DNA of 64,000 nucleotides from Kiritimatiellales bacterium (GCA_003246265.1 QKAU01000006.1:62001-126000); one strand, 5' to 3'. Positions 42,006-52,689 are shown, counted from the stretch's first letter. Notes: a model not told the origin generated them from the letters alone. Numbers and translations: made by a program.

Positions 42006-42400
42006 ACATCCCCCTTCCGACGACAGCACCAAACGCCGAACTGGTAGGAATTTACAAGTTTGCAATGCCAGGGTCAAGAGTCCGGACCCGCAATGTCGCC
42101 TCAAAATCCCCTACGCAATCCCGGATTTTAAACCCCCATAGCCCCCGTCGTAGCAGTCGGCGGAAAAATCACCCTCTTGGGGCTTACGGCACAACATATT
42201 GTGCCTTTCAGGCTAAAGGCCCACAATTTGTCCGTTGACAGGCATCGCCCGCTATTCCACTCTGTGGCTATCTTCCGGTGGAAAGAGGGGCCGGGAGACC
42301 GGTTGGCGCAGGGGCGTTTCGGCACATCGAAAGGAGGTTTCCGCAGGATGCGGCCCGGCACCAGGCAGGCAAACGCTAAACGGAAAGGGCTTCCCCACGC
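42006..42400. other. 395-bp divergent intergenic region upstream of phoH
   Basis: It contains the IspD-like gene promoter (42049-42077), a candidate phoH promoter (TTGTCC or TTGACA near 42230-42240 with CTATTC after), a possible closed RNA structure in which GCCGGG (42290-42295) pairs with CCCGGC (42354-42359) around the hairpin CCGCA/TGCGG, and an 18-codon leader ORF at 42348-42404. I see no tRNA or other known RNA. Confidence 0.5.
42049..42077 (-). promoter_or_regulatory. Promoter of the IspD-like gene
   Basis: On the minus strand TTGACC (42077-42072), 17 bp spacer, TAAATT (42054-42049). The leader is about 37 bases. Confidence 0.65.
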
Positions 42401-42404
42401 ATGA
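42348..42404 (+). CDS. Putative 18-residue leader peptide of phoH
   Basis: A perfect AAAGGAGG at 42330-42337 is followed ten bases later by an ATG that opens an 18-codon ORF (MRPGTRQANAKRKGLPHA). Its TGA overlaps the phoH start as ATGA, so ribosomes finishing the peptide could restart on phoH. The strongest Shine-Dalgarno in this region thus serves the small ORF, while phoH itself has only a distant GAAAGGG. Six of 18 residues are Arg, Lys or His. The same frame is open upstream to 42177 without a ribosome site. Confidence 0.4.
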   Translation: MRPGTRQANAKRKGLPHA

Positions 42405-43726
42405 CACCAGTGAAAACCAAGGTATTCATCCTGGATACCAACGTAATTCTCCACGACAGCAGTTGCATACACCACTTCAACGAGCACGACATCGTCATCC
42501 CCATTACGGTTCTCGAGGAACTGGACAACTTCAAGAAGGGCAACGATTCACTCAACTACCATGCCCGCGAATTCGCCCGCACCCTCGATTCGCTCAGCGG
42601 CGACAAGCTTTTCAACGGCGGCGTGCCGATCGGCCCCGGGAAGGGCAAGATCAGCATCAAGCTCGACCGCGACTTCGACCCGGCCATCGCCGCCAACTTC
42701 TCGGCCAAGAAACCCGACCACCACATCCTGAACATCGCCCATTTCGTGGCCGGCGACAACGAGGGGCGTTCCGTCTGCCTCGTCACCAAGGATGTCAACC
42801 TGCGCATGAAGGCCAAGGCCATCGGGCTGATGGCCCAGGACTACAAGAACGACCATGTCTCCGACATCCAGCAGCTCCACACCGGCTCGCGCAGCGTGGA
42901 TAGTGTCGACCCCGAACTCATCAGCCTGATGTATTCGCCCTCCTACGAGTTTCCCGCCGACCGGCTTGCGGTGGAGAAGGCGCTGCTCCCCAACGAATAC
43001 CTGATCCTTCGCGGCGAGCGCAAATCGGCCCTTGCCGTCTATGACGACGAGGCCCGCCTGGTCCGGCACGTCGACAAGGTTCCCTCCTTCGGCATCACCC
43101 CGCGCAATGCCGAACAGACCTTCGCCCTCGATGCCATCCTCAACGACAACATCCGGCTGGTAAGCCTCAGCGGCAAGGCGGGAACGGGCAAGACGCTACT
43201 GGCCCTGGCCGGGGCGCTAAAGCGCAAGAAGAGCTACCGCCAGATCCTGATGGCCCGCCCGATCGTCGCGCTCAGCAACAAGGACATCGGCTTCCTGCCG
43301 GGCGATATCCAGTCCAAGCTGGACCCCTATATGAAACCGCTCTTCGACAACCTCGCCGTCATTGAACACGCCCAGGGGACGACCAAGAAGAGCGAAATCG
43401 CCAAGCTGATCGAGGAGAAGAAACTGGTCATCGAACCGCTCTCCTACATCCGTGGCCGCAGCCTCGTGAACACCTTCTTCATCATCGACGAGGCGCAGAA
43501 CCTCACGCCCCACGAGATCAAGACCATCATCACCCGCGCGGGCGAAGGCACGAAGATCGTCTTCACCGGCGACATCTTCCAGATCGACCACCCCTACCTA
43601 GACAGCCACTCCAATGGATTGAGCTACCTGATCGAACGGATGAAGGGGCAGCGCCTCTACGCCCACGTCAACCTCACCAAGGGCGAGCGCTCCGAGCTGG
43701 CCGACCTCGCCGGCAACCTGCTGTGA
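42401..43726 (+). CDS. PhoH family protein with N-terminal PIN domain
   Basis: This 441-residue protein joins a PIN RNase domain (FILDTNVILHDSSCI, TVLEELDNFKKG, CLVTKDVNLRMKAKAIG) to a PhoH-type P-loop ATPase domain with Walker A LSGKAGTGKTLLALA (about residue 255), RPIVALSNKDIGFLPGD and Walker B TFFIIDEAQNLTPHE. This PhoH2 layout is linked to RNA unwinding and cleavage. The start overlaps the leader peptide stop. Confidence 0.92.
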   Translation: MTPVKTKVFILDTNVILHDSSCIHHFNEHDIVIPITVLEELDNFKKGNDSLNYHAREFARTLDSLSGDKLFNGGVPIGPGKGKISIKLDRDFDPAIAANFSAKKPDHHILNIAHFVAGDNEGRSVCLVTKDVNLRMKAKAIGLMAQDYKNDHVSDIQQLHTGSRSVDSVDPELISLMYSPSYEFPADRLAVEKALLPNEYLILRGERKSALAVYDDEARLVRHVDKVPSFGITPRNAEQTFALDAILNDNIRLVSLSGKAGTGKTLLALAGALKRKKSYRQILMARPIVALSNKDIGFLPGDIQSKLDPYMKPLFDNLAVIEHAQGTTKKSEIAKLIEEKKLVIEPLSYIRGRSLVNTFFIIDEAQNLTPHEIKTIITRAGEGTKIVFTGDIFQIDHPYLDSHSNGLSYLIERMKGQRLYAHVNLTKGERSELADLAGNLL

Positions 43727-43730
43727 GGTC

Positions 43731-44114
43731 TCAGCGGTGCTTGAGCACAAAGCGCAGCCGACGGATTCCGAGCGAGCGGTAGGTGGCCTTGATCTTCTGC
43801 AACAGCGGCCGCCTGCTCCGCTCGAGCTCCGGCAGCCAGCCGGGATGGTCCACGACGACATGCAGCTCGAAATCCTTCACGAAGGAGGGCTGACTGTGTG
43901 CCGCGATCTGCGGGCCGACGAGCCCGGCCCAGGCGTCGCGCAGCACCAGCAGCCCGTCGCTTTGCGGACGCTCCAACCCTTCGACCACATCCGGGAGGAT
44001 ATCGCCGATTCCCTTGATGTCGCGCGCCGGCGCCGGCGGGAGGTCGAGGTGGTATCGCACCCGGTCCATATCCCACCGCGCGGGCGTCGGCCGATCGTTT
44101 CGCGGTTGTTCCAT
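43731..44114 (-). CDS. DUF721 (DciA-like) protein
   Basis: This 127-residue protein matches DUF721: after a short N-terminus comes RDAWAGLVGPQIAAHSQPSF and the strand pair LHVVVDHPGWLPELERSRRPLLQKI, the KH-like core of DciA, the ancestral loader of the replicative helicase in bacteria lacking DnaC. Assignment to DciA is plausible but the family is divergent. It converges with phoH with only 4 bp between stops and is divergent from manA. Confidence 0.75.
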   Translation of the reverse strand: MEQPRNDRPTPARWDMDRVRYHLDLPPAPARDIKGIGDILPDVVEGLERPQSDGLLVLRDAWAGLVGPQIAAHSQPSFVKDFELHVVVDHPGWLPELERSRRPLLQKIKATYRSLGIRRLRFVLKHR

Positions 44115-44140
44115 GGCGGGGATTGAGCCACAAACGGGGG

Positions 44141-44169
44141 TTGATTTGAACCCCAATCGCCTCTTTAAT
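44141..44169 (+). promoter_or_regulatory. Promoter of manA, apparently leaderless
   Basis: TTGATT at 44141-44146, 17 bp spacer, TTTAAT at 44164-44169, then six bases to the ATG at 44176. There is no ribosome site. Confidence 0.55.
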
Positions 44170-44175
44170 CCCCGC

Positions 44176-45147
44176 ATGCAAAAAGCCCTCTACCCCCTGC
44201 TCTTCCACCCGGTCTACAAGGACTACCCGTGGGGCGGGACGCGCATCCCCGAAACCTATCGCCGCGACGTGCCGCCGGGCATCTATGCCGAGTCGTGGGA
44301 GATCTCGGACCGCGACGACGGCATGGGCATCGTGGCCAACGGGCCGCTGGCGGGGAAAACCATCCGCAAAGTACTGGAGGCCACCCCCCGGGCGATCATG
44401 GGCACACGGGTACAGGGCTGCCGATTTCCCCTGCTGATCAAGCTGATCGACGCCAGGGAGAAGCTCAGCGTCCAGGTGCATCCGGACGACGCCTCGGCGG
44501 CGAAGTACGGCGGGGAGGCCAAAACCGAGATGTGGTACCTGCTCGGCGACAACGAAACCCGCGTCTACTGCGGCCTCAATGACGGGGTCACCCGCGAAAG
44601 CTTCCTTCGGGCGGTGGCCGACGGCACCAGCGGAACAACCATGCGCCCCGTTCCCGTCCGCAAGGATACGGCCGTGTTCGTGCGCGGAGGCAGCGTCCAC
44701 GCCATCGATGCCGGCTGCCTCATCCTCGAAATCCAGCAGAATTCCAACACTACCTACCGCATCTACGACTGGGGCCGCATGGGCAACGACGGCAAGCCGC
44801 GCCCGCTGCACATCGAGGAGGCGGTGCGGGTCATCGACTGGGAACGCCGCGCCAGCCCGCTTGTCGTACCGGAGCTGAGGGTGGACACCGACACCTTCCA
44901 ATGCTGGGAGGTGCTCGCCTGCCGCTACTTCCGCCTGGAAAAGCTCTGCTTCTCCACCCCCCTCGAGGTACCGCTGGACGGTGCGACCTTCCACGCGCTC
45001 TTCGTCGCCGAAGGGTCGATACGGCTGGAGTGGAACGGCGGAAGCCTGGAGGCCCCCGCCGGAACCTCGGTCCTGGTTCCCGCCGCCCTCCCCGCCTACA
45101 CCCTCGCCGGACACGCCACGGTCCTGCGCACCACCGTTCCGCAATAG
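44176..45147 (+). CDS. manA: Mannose-6-phosphate isomerase, class I
   Basis: This zinc cupin interconverts mannose 6-phosphate and fructose 6-phosphate. The 323-residue protein has KDYPWGGTRI, SWEISDRDDG, LSVQVHPDD (zinc ligands), TEMWYLL (glutamate ligand) and the second-cupin GGSVHAIDAG. At this length it resembles the short Bacillus-type enzymes. The start at 44176 gives the conserved N-terminus (YPLLFHPVYKDYPWGG) and lies six bases after the -10. Confidence 0.92.
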   Translation: MQKALYPLLFHPVYKDYPWGGTRIPETYRRDVPPGIYAESWEISDRDDGMGIVANGPLAGKTIRKVLEATPRAIMGTRVQGCRFPLLIKLIDAREKLSVQVHPDDASAAKYGGEAKTEMWYLLGDNETRVYCGLNDGVTRESFLRAVADGTSGTTMRPVPVRKDTAVFVRGGSVHAIDAGCLILEIQQNSNTTYRIYDWGRMGNDGKPRPLHIEEAVRVIDWERRASPLVVPELRVDTDTFQCWEVLACRYFRLEKLCFSTPLEVPLDGATFHALFVAEGSIRLEWNGGSLEAPAGTSVLVPAALPAYTLAGHATVLRTTVPQ

Positions 45148-45163
45148 CCCGCGCAACGATGCC

Positions 45164-46516
45164 CTAGCCCTTGCAGCCGCACGAGCCGGAGCCGCATCCG
45201 CCACCGGCCTTCCCGGCCAGTTCGAGGATCGTCGTGTAGGGGAAGAATCCGGTGTTGTGGCCGTCCGACCAGTCGACCGTGATGGCGTAGTTTCCGATGA
45301 TGCCGACCTTTTCCGCGTGGATATCCATCGGGATCGACTTTGGATCGAGCAGCGGCGCGCGGGTCATCTCGTCGACGCACAGGGCGCAGGAGCAGGCGCG
45401 GCGCAACGCGGCGTTGGAGACGGTCGCCTTCTTCCCCGAATCGGACCAGGTCAACGTGACGGTCTTGGCATCGAATTCCACCTGCGGACGGCTTGGCTTT
45501 TCCAATATTTTCTTGCCCAGCGTTCGGATCACGACATCGGTCGTCTCGTTGGCGATGGTCGTTCCCGACAAGGCATCGAGCGATCCGCTCAGGTTGGCCG
45601 TGATGGGCAGCTGGGCTATTGTTTCGAGGCCGAAGCGCGCCTCCAGCGATTTGCCGCCCGCTTCGCCGAAGAGATAGTGCTTCTTGTCGCAGTTGTCGCA
45701 GACGAAGTAGGCCATGTTCTCCACGACGCCTAGAACCGGCACGTTGACCTTGTCGAACATCATGATCCCCTTGCGGACATCGGTCAGCGACAGCTGGTGC
45801 GGCGTGGTGACGATGACGGCGGCGTCGATCTGGATCGACTGTGAAATCGTGAGCTGGATGTCGCCGGTGCCGGGCGGCATGTCGATGACGAGGTAGTCAA
45901 GCTCCCCCCATGCCACGTTGTGCAGCAGCTGCTGCATATACTGCGCGACCATCGGCCCACGCAGTACGGCGGGTCCGTCTCCCATCAGGAACCCGAACGA
46001 CATCAGCTTGAGTCCCTCGACCTCGTGGGGAAGGAACTGCTGTTCCGGCGTGGCGCGCACGCCGGGTTCGTGCAGGTTGAAGAGCGTCGGGATCGAAGGG
46101 CCGTATATGTCGGCATCCAGCAACCCCACCTTCGCGCCGCGTGCGCCAAGCGTCTTGGCCAGCAGGGCCGCCACGGTCGACTTGCCGACCCCTCCCTTGC
46201 AGGAACTGACGGCCAGGATGTACTTCACCTTCTTCAGGCCGCTCTGCTCCGCGGACATGTGGCGGCTTTCACGCTTGCGCGCCGTCATGTTGACCCGCAC
46301 CTTCCCGACGTCCGGCAGGTCGCCAACGAGATCGATCGCCTGCTTCTGGAAGACGGGGCTCAGCGGGCAGGCGGGCGTGGTCAGTTCGATGGTGAACGAA
46401 ACCGTTTCGCCGTCGATCGACAGGTCTTGCACGAAACCGAGCGAAACGATGTCGCGGTGGAAGTCGGGGTCGATGATCTTCGAGAGTGCTTCAAGCACCT
46501 GTTTTTCGGTGGCCAT
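45164..46516 (-). CDS. Mrp/ApbC iron-sulfur carrier ATPase fused to MIP18 and DUF971 domains
   Basis: This 450-residue protein is a three-domain fusion. Residues 1-85 are a MIP18/DUF59 domain (VLEALSKIIDPDFHRDIVSLGFV). Residues 95-345 are the Mrp ATPase with deviant Walker A SSCKGGVGKST, DADIYGPSIP, DMPPGTGD and the cluster-binding cysteine pair CDNC. From about 350 comes DUF971 (CSCALCVDE, WSDGHNTGFFPYTTI), ending in a cysteine-rich tail GGGCGSGSCGCKG. It carries Fe-S clusters to apoproteins. It is the last gene of the SUF operon, 12 bp after sufT. Confidence 0.92.
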   Translation of the reverse strand: MATEKQVLEALSKIIDPDFHRDIVSLGFVQDLSIDGETVSFTIELTTPACPLSPVFQKQAIDLVGDLPDVGKVRVNMTARKRESRHMSAEQSGLKKVKYILAVSSCKGGVGKSTVAALLAKTLGARGAKVGLLDADIYGPSIPTLFNLHEPGVRATPEQQFLPHEVEGLKLMSFGFLMGDGPAVLRGPMVAQYMQQLLHNVAWGELDYLVIDMPPGTGDIQLTISQSIQIDAAVIVTTPHQLSLTDVRKGIMMFDKVNVPVLGVVENMAYFVCDNCDKKHYLFGEAGGKSLEARFGLETIAQLPITANLSGSLDALSGTTIANETTDVVIRTLGKKILEKPSRPQVEFDAKTVTLTWSDSGKKATVSNAALRRACSCALCVDEMTRAPLLDPKSIPMDIHAEKVGIIGNYAITVDWSDGHNTGFFPYTTILELAGKAGGGCGSGSCGCKG

Positions 46517-46528
46517 GGCGGTATTCCT

Positions 46529-46882
46529 TTAAATCAGTCCAAGGGCAAGCAGGGCGGCGGTCGACATTTTTTCGCGCGTCCACGGCGGATCGAACACCAG
46601 CTCCAGATCGACGCCGGCCACGCCCCCCGTCTCCTGCACGGCGCGCTGGATCCGGCCGGGAATAAACTCCGCTTCGGGACAGTTGGGAGCGGTAAGCGTC
46701 ATGCGCACATAGACCTTCCGGTCTTCGTCGACATCCAGGTCGTAGATCAGGCCGAGGTCGTAGACGTTGACCGGAATCTCCGGATCGAACACCATGCGCA
46801 GCGAGCGCACGACTTTGAGGAAGAGTTCCTGGTCGGCGTCCTTCAGCGGCTTGCGCTCCTTCTTCTTTCCAAACAGCGGCAT
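46529..46882 (-). CDS. sufT: SufT-like MIP18/DUF59 protein
   Basis: This 117-residue MIP18-family protein takes part in Fe-S maturation. It shows FDPEIPVNVYDLGLIYDLDV, a metal or cluster region NCPEAEFIPGRIQ (one cysteine) and DPPWTREKMS at the C-terminus, the standard SufT pattern. A basic leader (LFGKKKERKPLKDAD) precedes the domain. It sits 5 bp after sufU and 12 bp before the Mrp gene, whose N-terminus repeats the same domain. Confidence 0.88.
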   Translation of the reverse strand: MPLFGKKKERKPLKDADQELFLKVVRSLRMVFDPEIPVNVYDLGLIYDLDVDEDRKVYVRMTLTAPNCPEAEFIPGRIQRAVQETGGVAGVDLELVFDPPWTREKMSTAALLALGLI

Positions 46883-46887
46883 GCTTC

Positions 46888-47336
46888 CTACTCCGTACTG
46901 ATTTCACCCTTGAACTTGCGCAATGCGGCGTCGAACGTGTGCCACGCCAGCGTCGCGCACTTGACGCGAACCGGATAGTCCTTGACGCCCTTGAGCACCG
47001 AAAGCTTGCCGAGCGGCACGTCTTCGGGATGCGGCGCATCCTCGGTCAGCGCATGGTGGAAGCTTTCAAACAGCGCGTGCGCCTCCTGCTCGCTCCTCCC
47101 CTTGAGGGCAAGGGTCATCATCGAGGCCGACGAGGTGCAGATGGCGCAGCCCTGGCCCTCGAACGAAACATCCTCCACGATGCCGTCCTTCAGCTTCAGA
47201 TAGACATCGATCTGGTCGCCGCACAGCGGATTGTTTCCATGGGCAAACCCATCGGGATGCTCCATTTTCCGGAAGTTGCGCGGGTTCTTGTTATGGTCCA
47301 GGATGACCTGCTGGTAGAGTTCGCGAAGATGGTCCA

Positions 47337-47337
<1 letters not shown>
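46888..47337 (-). CDS. sufU: SufU zinc-dependent sulfurtransferase / scaffold
   Basis: SufU accepts sulfur from SufS and passes it to SufB. The 149-residue protein has ILDHNKNPRN, NPLCGDQIDV (first cysteine and aspartate), EGQGCAICTSSASMM (second cysteine) and KCATLAWHTF (third cysteine), the set that binds zinc in SufU. Its start overlaps the sufS stop by one base (TAATG), so translation is coupled. Confidence 0.93.
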
Positions 47338-48565
<1,228 letters not shown>

Positions 48566-48569
<4 letters not shown>

Positions 48570-49765
48570 CCGGCGACCTCGTTGAGCCAAGCCTGCACCA
48601 GGTTGCCTATGTATTCCCTTGCCGGACCGCACTGGACTTCGTCGAGCACTTCGTTGGCAAAGGCGAAGGTGAGCATGGCGTGCCCCTGCACCGGATCAAT
48701 GCCTCGGGTCTGGAGATAGTAGAGCGCCTGTTCGTCGAGCTGCCCCACGGTGGCGCCATGCGTGCATTTGACGTCGTCCGCATAGATCTCGAGTTGCGGC
48801 AGCGAGTTGACCTTCGCCGAACGGCTAAGCAGCAGGTTCTTGTTGGACTGGATGGCATCGGTCCGCTGCGCATCCTGCCGCACGAGGATGCGTCCGCAAA
48901 ATACGCCGCGCGCCTTGTCGTCGAGGATGCCCTTGTAGAGTTCGTGGCTGTTGCAGTCGGAAACGGCGTGGTCCATGAACATGTGCGTATCGAAATGCTG
49001 CCGCTCCTTCAGCAGGTAGAGCCCGTTGCAGATGGCCTCGCCCCCCTGCCCCGCCAGCTTTCCGCGAATGTCGTTCCGCCCGAGGGCCCCGCCGACCGCC
49101 ACCGCATGGTTGCTGAATGCGGCGTTTGCCCCGATATGCGCTTCGAGGGTTTGGAAATGGAAGGCGTCCGGCGCTTCGCGCTGGATCTTGTAGTGGTCCG
49201 CCCTGCCGCCATCGTCCACGAACACCTCCGTGACCGCATTGGTCCAGTAGGGATGGCCAACAGGCGAGGACGGTCCTATGTATTCTTCGACGACCGTCAC
49301 CTTGGCGTTCTTTCCGCAGGAGATGAAATTCCTGACATGGCAGACCATGCCGGGAGCATCCGCCAGATAGACGATATGGACCGGGGTATCCAGCTCCACC
49401 CCGTCGGCGATCCCGATGAAGGTGCCATCGCCGAAATAGGCCGTATTGGCGGCCACGAAGGCACTCTGCGAATCCGCCAACCTGCCAATCCTCGCATCGG
49501 CGCAATCCATGACGGACCCGATGCGGACCCCGGCAGGAAGCCCCAGTACGCATGAACGCTCCATGGAAAGCCGGCCGTTTTCAAACACCAGGCAGATGGT
49601 ATCCATGCATTCAAACGCCAGGGAGGAGGGCTTCCATTCGCCAGAAAACTCCGCGGACGCCACGGGCGACACGTCGGTAAAGCGCCACAGCTCCTCTTTC
49701 GTGGTGGGAAAGCCAACCGTTATGAACCGGTCTTCGGCCTTTTTGCGAAGTTCCATATGTTCCAT
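48566..49765 (-). CDS. sufD: SufD, Fe-S scaffold complex subunit
   Basis: SufD forms the SufBC2D scaffold with SufB and SufC. The 399-residue protein has the family pattern: TKEELWRFTDVSPV near the start, DTHMFMDHAVSDCNSHELYKGIL, GRILVRQDAQRTDAIQSNKNLLLS and the C-terminal KCTHGATVGQLDEQALYYLQTRG. The upstream ATG 37 codons earlier lies inside sufC; the ATG at 49765 is one base after the sufC stop and gives MEHMELRKKAED. Confidence 0.94.
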
Positions 49766-49766
49766 G

Positions 49767-50525
49767 CTAGGGTCCCTCTTCGCCCGACCACGAGGCGTAG
49801 CCCTCGCTCTCCAGCTCCAGCGCCAACTCCTTTCCTCCCGACTTGACGATCTGCCCGTGCACCAGCACGTGGACAAAATCGGGTTCGATATAGTTGAGCA
49901 GGCGCTGGTAGTGCGTGATCACCAGGAACCCGCGTTCCGGACTGCGCAGGGCATTCACCCCGTCCGCCACGATCCTGAGCGCATCGATGTCGAGACCCGA
50001 ATCGGTTTCGTCGAGAATACCCAGCTTTGGTTCCAGCATCGCCATCTGGAAAATCTCGTTGCGCTTCTTCTCGCCGCCGGAAAAGCCGGAGTTCACCGCG
50101 CGCTCCAGCAGGTCGTCGCGAATCTTCACCACTTTCTTCCTGGTCTCCACGAAGTCGAGGAACTCCATGGCATCGAGCTGCTCCCTGCCCTGGTAGGCAC
50201 GCACCGCGTTCACGGCGGCCTTGAGGAAGTACATGTTGCTGATGCCGGGGATCTCCACCGGGTATTGGAAGGCGAGGAACATGCCCGCGCAGGCCCGCTC
50301 GTGCGCGGCGAGGTCGTCGAGGTTCTGTTCCGCAAAGAGGACTTCTCCCGCGGTTTTCTCATACGCCTCGTTGCCGGCCAGCACATTCGAGAGCGTGCTC
50401 TTCCCGGAGCCGTTGGGCCCCATGATCGCGTGTACCTCGCCGAAATTGATGGTCAGGTTGATCCCCTTGAGGATCGGCTTTCCGGCTACACTCGCGTGCA
50501 GGTCCTTGATTTCCAGTAACGCCAT
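49767..50525 (-). CDS. sufC: SufC ATPase
   Basis: SufC is the ABC-type ATPase that drives the SufBC2D scaffold. The 252-residue protein has Walker A MGPNGSGKSTL, FLAFQYPVEIPG (Q-loop), the signature FSGGEKKRNEIFQM, Walker B LGILDETDSGLDID and the H-loop ITHYQRLL, all in the form specific to SufC. 75 bp separate it from sufB, with a GC-rich palindromic stretch in between, so some operon attenuation there is possible. Confidence 0.97.
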   Translation of the reverse strand: MALLEIKDLHASVAGKPILKGINLTINFGEVHAIMGPNGSGKSTLSNVLAGNEAYEKTAGEVLFAEQNLDDLAAHERACAGMFLAFQYPVEIPGISNMYFLKAAVNAVRAYQGREQLDAMEFLDFVETRKKVVKIRDDLLERAVNSGFSGGEKKRNEIFQMAMLEPKLGILDETDSGLDIDALRIVADGVNALRSPERGFLVITHYQRLLNYIEPDFVHVLVHGQIVKSGGKELALELESEGYASWSGEEGP

Positions 50526-50600
50526 TTGCTTCTCCGAATTAAGGCTGGGTCCAAAGCCCGTTATACATGCACTTCTACCGTCCCGCGGCCCGCGGCCTTC

Positions 50601-52055
50601 CTACCCCACCGAACCTTCGAGGCTGATGCCCAGTAGCTTTTGCGCTTCGACGGCAAACTCCATGGGCAGCTCGCGGAATACCTCCTTGCAGAAGCCGTTG
50701 ACGATCAGGTTGACCGCCTCCTCGGTCTCGAGTCCGCGCTGGTTGCAGTAGAAAATCTGGTCCTCGCCGATCTTGGTGGTCGTCGCTTCGTGCTCGACCT
50801 GCGCCGTGGGGTTGCCGACCTCGATATAAGGGAAGGTGTGCGCCCCGCAGCGGTCGCCGATCAGCATCGAATCGCACTGCGAAAAATTGCGTGCGTTCTC
50901 GGCGGTCTCCTGGATGCGGACCAGCCCGCGATAGCTGTTCTGCGCCCTGCCGGCGGAGATCCCCTTGCTGACGATCGTGCTCCGGGTATTCTTGCCGATA
51001 TGGATCATCTTGGTGCCGGTATCGGCCTGCTGCAGGTTGTTGGTCACTGCGACCGAATAGAACTCGCCCACCGAATGGTCGCCCTTGAGCACGCAGCTCG
51101 GATATTTCCAGGTGATGGCCGAGCCCGTCTCCACCTGGGTCCATGAAATCTTCGAGTTGTCGCCCCGGCAATGGCCGCGCTTGGTGACGAAGTTGTAGAT
51201 GCCACCCCTGCCGTCCTTGTCGCCGGGATACCAGTTCTGGACGGTGGAGTACTTGATCTGCGCGTTCCCCAGCGCCACCAGCTCCACCACGGCGGCATGC
51301 AGCTGGTTTTCATCGCGCTGGGGCGCCGTGCAGCCTTCGAGGTAGCTGACGCAGGCCCCCTCGTCGGCCACCAGCAGCGTGCGCTCGAACTGGCCGGTGT
51401 TGGCGGCGTTGATCCGAAAGTAGGTAGAGAGCTCCATCGGGCAGCGCACGCCCGGGGGGACGTAGCAGAAGGAGCCGTCGGAGAAGACGGCCGAATTGAG
51501 CGTGGCGAAATAGTTGTCCTTGTAGGGAACAACCGTGCCTAGATACTTCCGCACCAGTTCCGGGTGCTTCTGCACCGCCTCCGAAAAGGAGCAGAAGACG
51601 ATACCCATCTCCTCCAACTTGCCGCGGAAGGTGGTCGCCACCGAAACCGAATCGAAGACCGCATCCACGGCCACCACCCCCGCCAGGACCTCCTGCTCGC
51701 GCAGCGGAATGCCAAGCTTCTCATAGGTGGCCAGCAATTCTGGATCCACCTCGTCGAGACTCTTCGGGGCGGATATCTTCTGTTTCGGCGCAGAATAGTA
51801 GCTGATCGCCTGGTAGTCGATCGGCGGGAACTCGACCTTTGCCCAGGTCGGTTGTTCCATGGTCTCCCAATGCTTGAACGCCTTGACGCGCCATTCGGTC
51901 AACCACTCCGGTTCGTTTTTACGGCGAGATATCTCGCGCACGATCTGTTCGTTCAAACCCGGCGGCAGACTGTCGGATTCGATGTCGGTAACAAAACCGT
52001 ACTTGTATTGCTTTCCGGCCAATTCGTCGAAAGATTTTTCATCCTGGATCTTCAT
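50601..52055 (-). CDS. sufB: SufB, Fe-S scaffold core
   Basis: SufB is the central subunit on which clusters assemble. The 484-residue protein has [66 protein letters not shown] and [20 protein letters not shown] with the cluster-assembly cysteine, all typical. The ATG at 52055 follows GAGGG and starts [12 protein letters not shown]. It is the first structural gene after the Rrf2 regulator, 58 bp downstream. Confidence 0.96.
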   Translation of the reverse strand: MKIQDEKSFDELAGKQYKYGFVTDIESDSLPPGLNEQIVREISRRKNEPEWLTEWRVKAFKHWETMEQPTWAKVEFPPIDYQAISYYSAPKQKISAPKSLDEVDPELLATYEKLGIPLREQEVLAGVVAVDAVFDSVSVATTFRGKLEEMGIVFCSFSEAVQKHPELVRKYLGTVVPYKDNYFATLNSAVFSDGSFCYVPPGVRCPMELSTYFRINAANTGQFERTLLVADEGACVSYLEGCTAPQRDENQLHAAVVELVALGNAQIKYSTVQNWYPGDKDGRGGIYNFVTKRGHCRGDNSKISWTQVETGSAITWKYPSCVLKGDHSVGEFYSVAVTNNLQQADTGTKMIHIGKNTRSTIVSKGISAGRAQNSYRGLVRIQETAENARNFSQCDSMLIGDRCGAHTFPYIEVGNPTAQVEHEATTTKIGEDQIFYCNQRGLETEEAVNLIVNGFCKEVFRELPMEFAVEAQKLLGISLEGSVG

Positions 52056-52113
52056 GGTGCCCTCGATGGTCCGCCTGCACACCGGCCGGTGCGTGGAACC
52101 GTTTTGGTGTCGT

Positions 52114-52509
52114 TCAGCCGTTGGCCATGTCGGCCAAAGTAAGCCCCTTCAGGGCCCCGACCACCGTGCCGTTGACCCGTTGCCAGCTGGGGCTGACCGA
52201 ACAGTTGCGGTTGCAACCGTCGGCGCTGGAACAGTCGGTGATGGCCACCGGTCCTTCGACGGCCTCGATGATCTCAGCAGCGGAGATCGATTCCGGCTTC
52301 CGGGCCAGGGAATAGCCACCCTTGCTGCCCTGGTGCGACTCGAGAACGCCGCCCTGGGTCAGGATCTTGAGCACCTTGCTCACGGTTGGCAGCGGTATGC
52401 CGATGGTGGCGGACAAATCCTTGGCGTTGAACAGTTCGTCGCGCCCACCGCGCGCCATGTGGGCCAGCAGGATAAAGCCGTAATCCGTAATCTTGGTGAT
52501 CCTCAGCAT
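52114..52509 (-). CDS. Rrf2-family SUF system regulator
   Basis: This 131-residue Rrf2/IscR-type repressor starts [20 protein letters not shown] and has the winged helix with [31 protein letters not shown]. Three cysteines in [11 protein letters not shown] bind a Fe-S cluster in related IscR proteins, so it should sense cluster supply. It matches the SUF-specific Rrf2 group. It opens the operon; palindromic candidate operator sites lie just upstream (52528-52542). Confidence 0.92.
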   Translation of the reverse strand: MLRITKITDYGFILLAHMARGGRDELFNAKDLSATIGIPLPTVSKVLKILTQGGVLESHQGSKGGYSLARKPESISAAEIIEAVEGPVAITDCSSADGCNRNCSVSPSWQRVNGTVVGALKGLTLADMANG

Positions 52510-52527
52510 ACCGGTTTCCTCGATACC

Positions 52528-52542
52528 AGACCTATTTAGTCT
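52528..52542. promoter_or_regulatory. Candidate Rrf2 operator
   Basis: AGACCTATTTAGTCT is an imperfect palindrome (AGAC...GTCT with CTA...TAG inside) located 19 bp before the regulator's start. A related CTATTTA core occurs again at about 52610. The spacing and symmetry fit Rrf2 binding sites and autoregulation. Confidence 0.45.
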
Positions 52543-52689
52543 TAATTGAGGGCCACCGTAGTCGGCCGACCGGATGCGCGCAAGTCAAATAATACCGGAA
52601 TTGGGTCTATTTAAACGCGCAACCACCTGGAAAGGGTCATTCTGGCAGGCGTAAGCTTCTCCAGGGGAACCCCCTCGCCGGGCCGCGCT

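Noticed and set aside
42177-42404. 75-codon ORF upstream of phoH
   Set aside because: It needs a TTG start without a ribosome site and spans a likely promoter; only its last 18 codons have a proper start signal.
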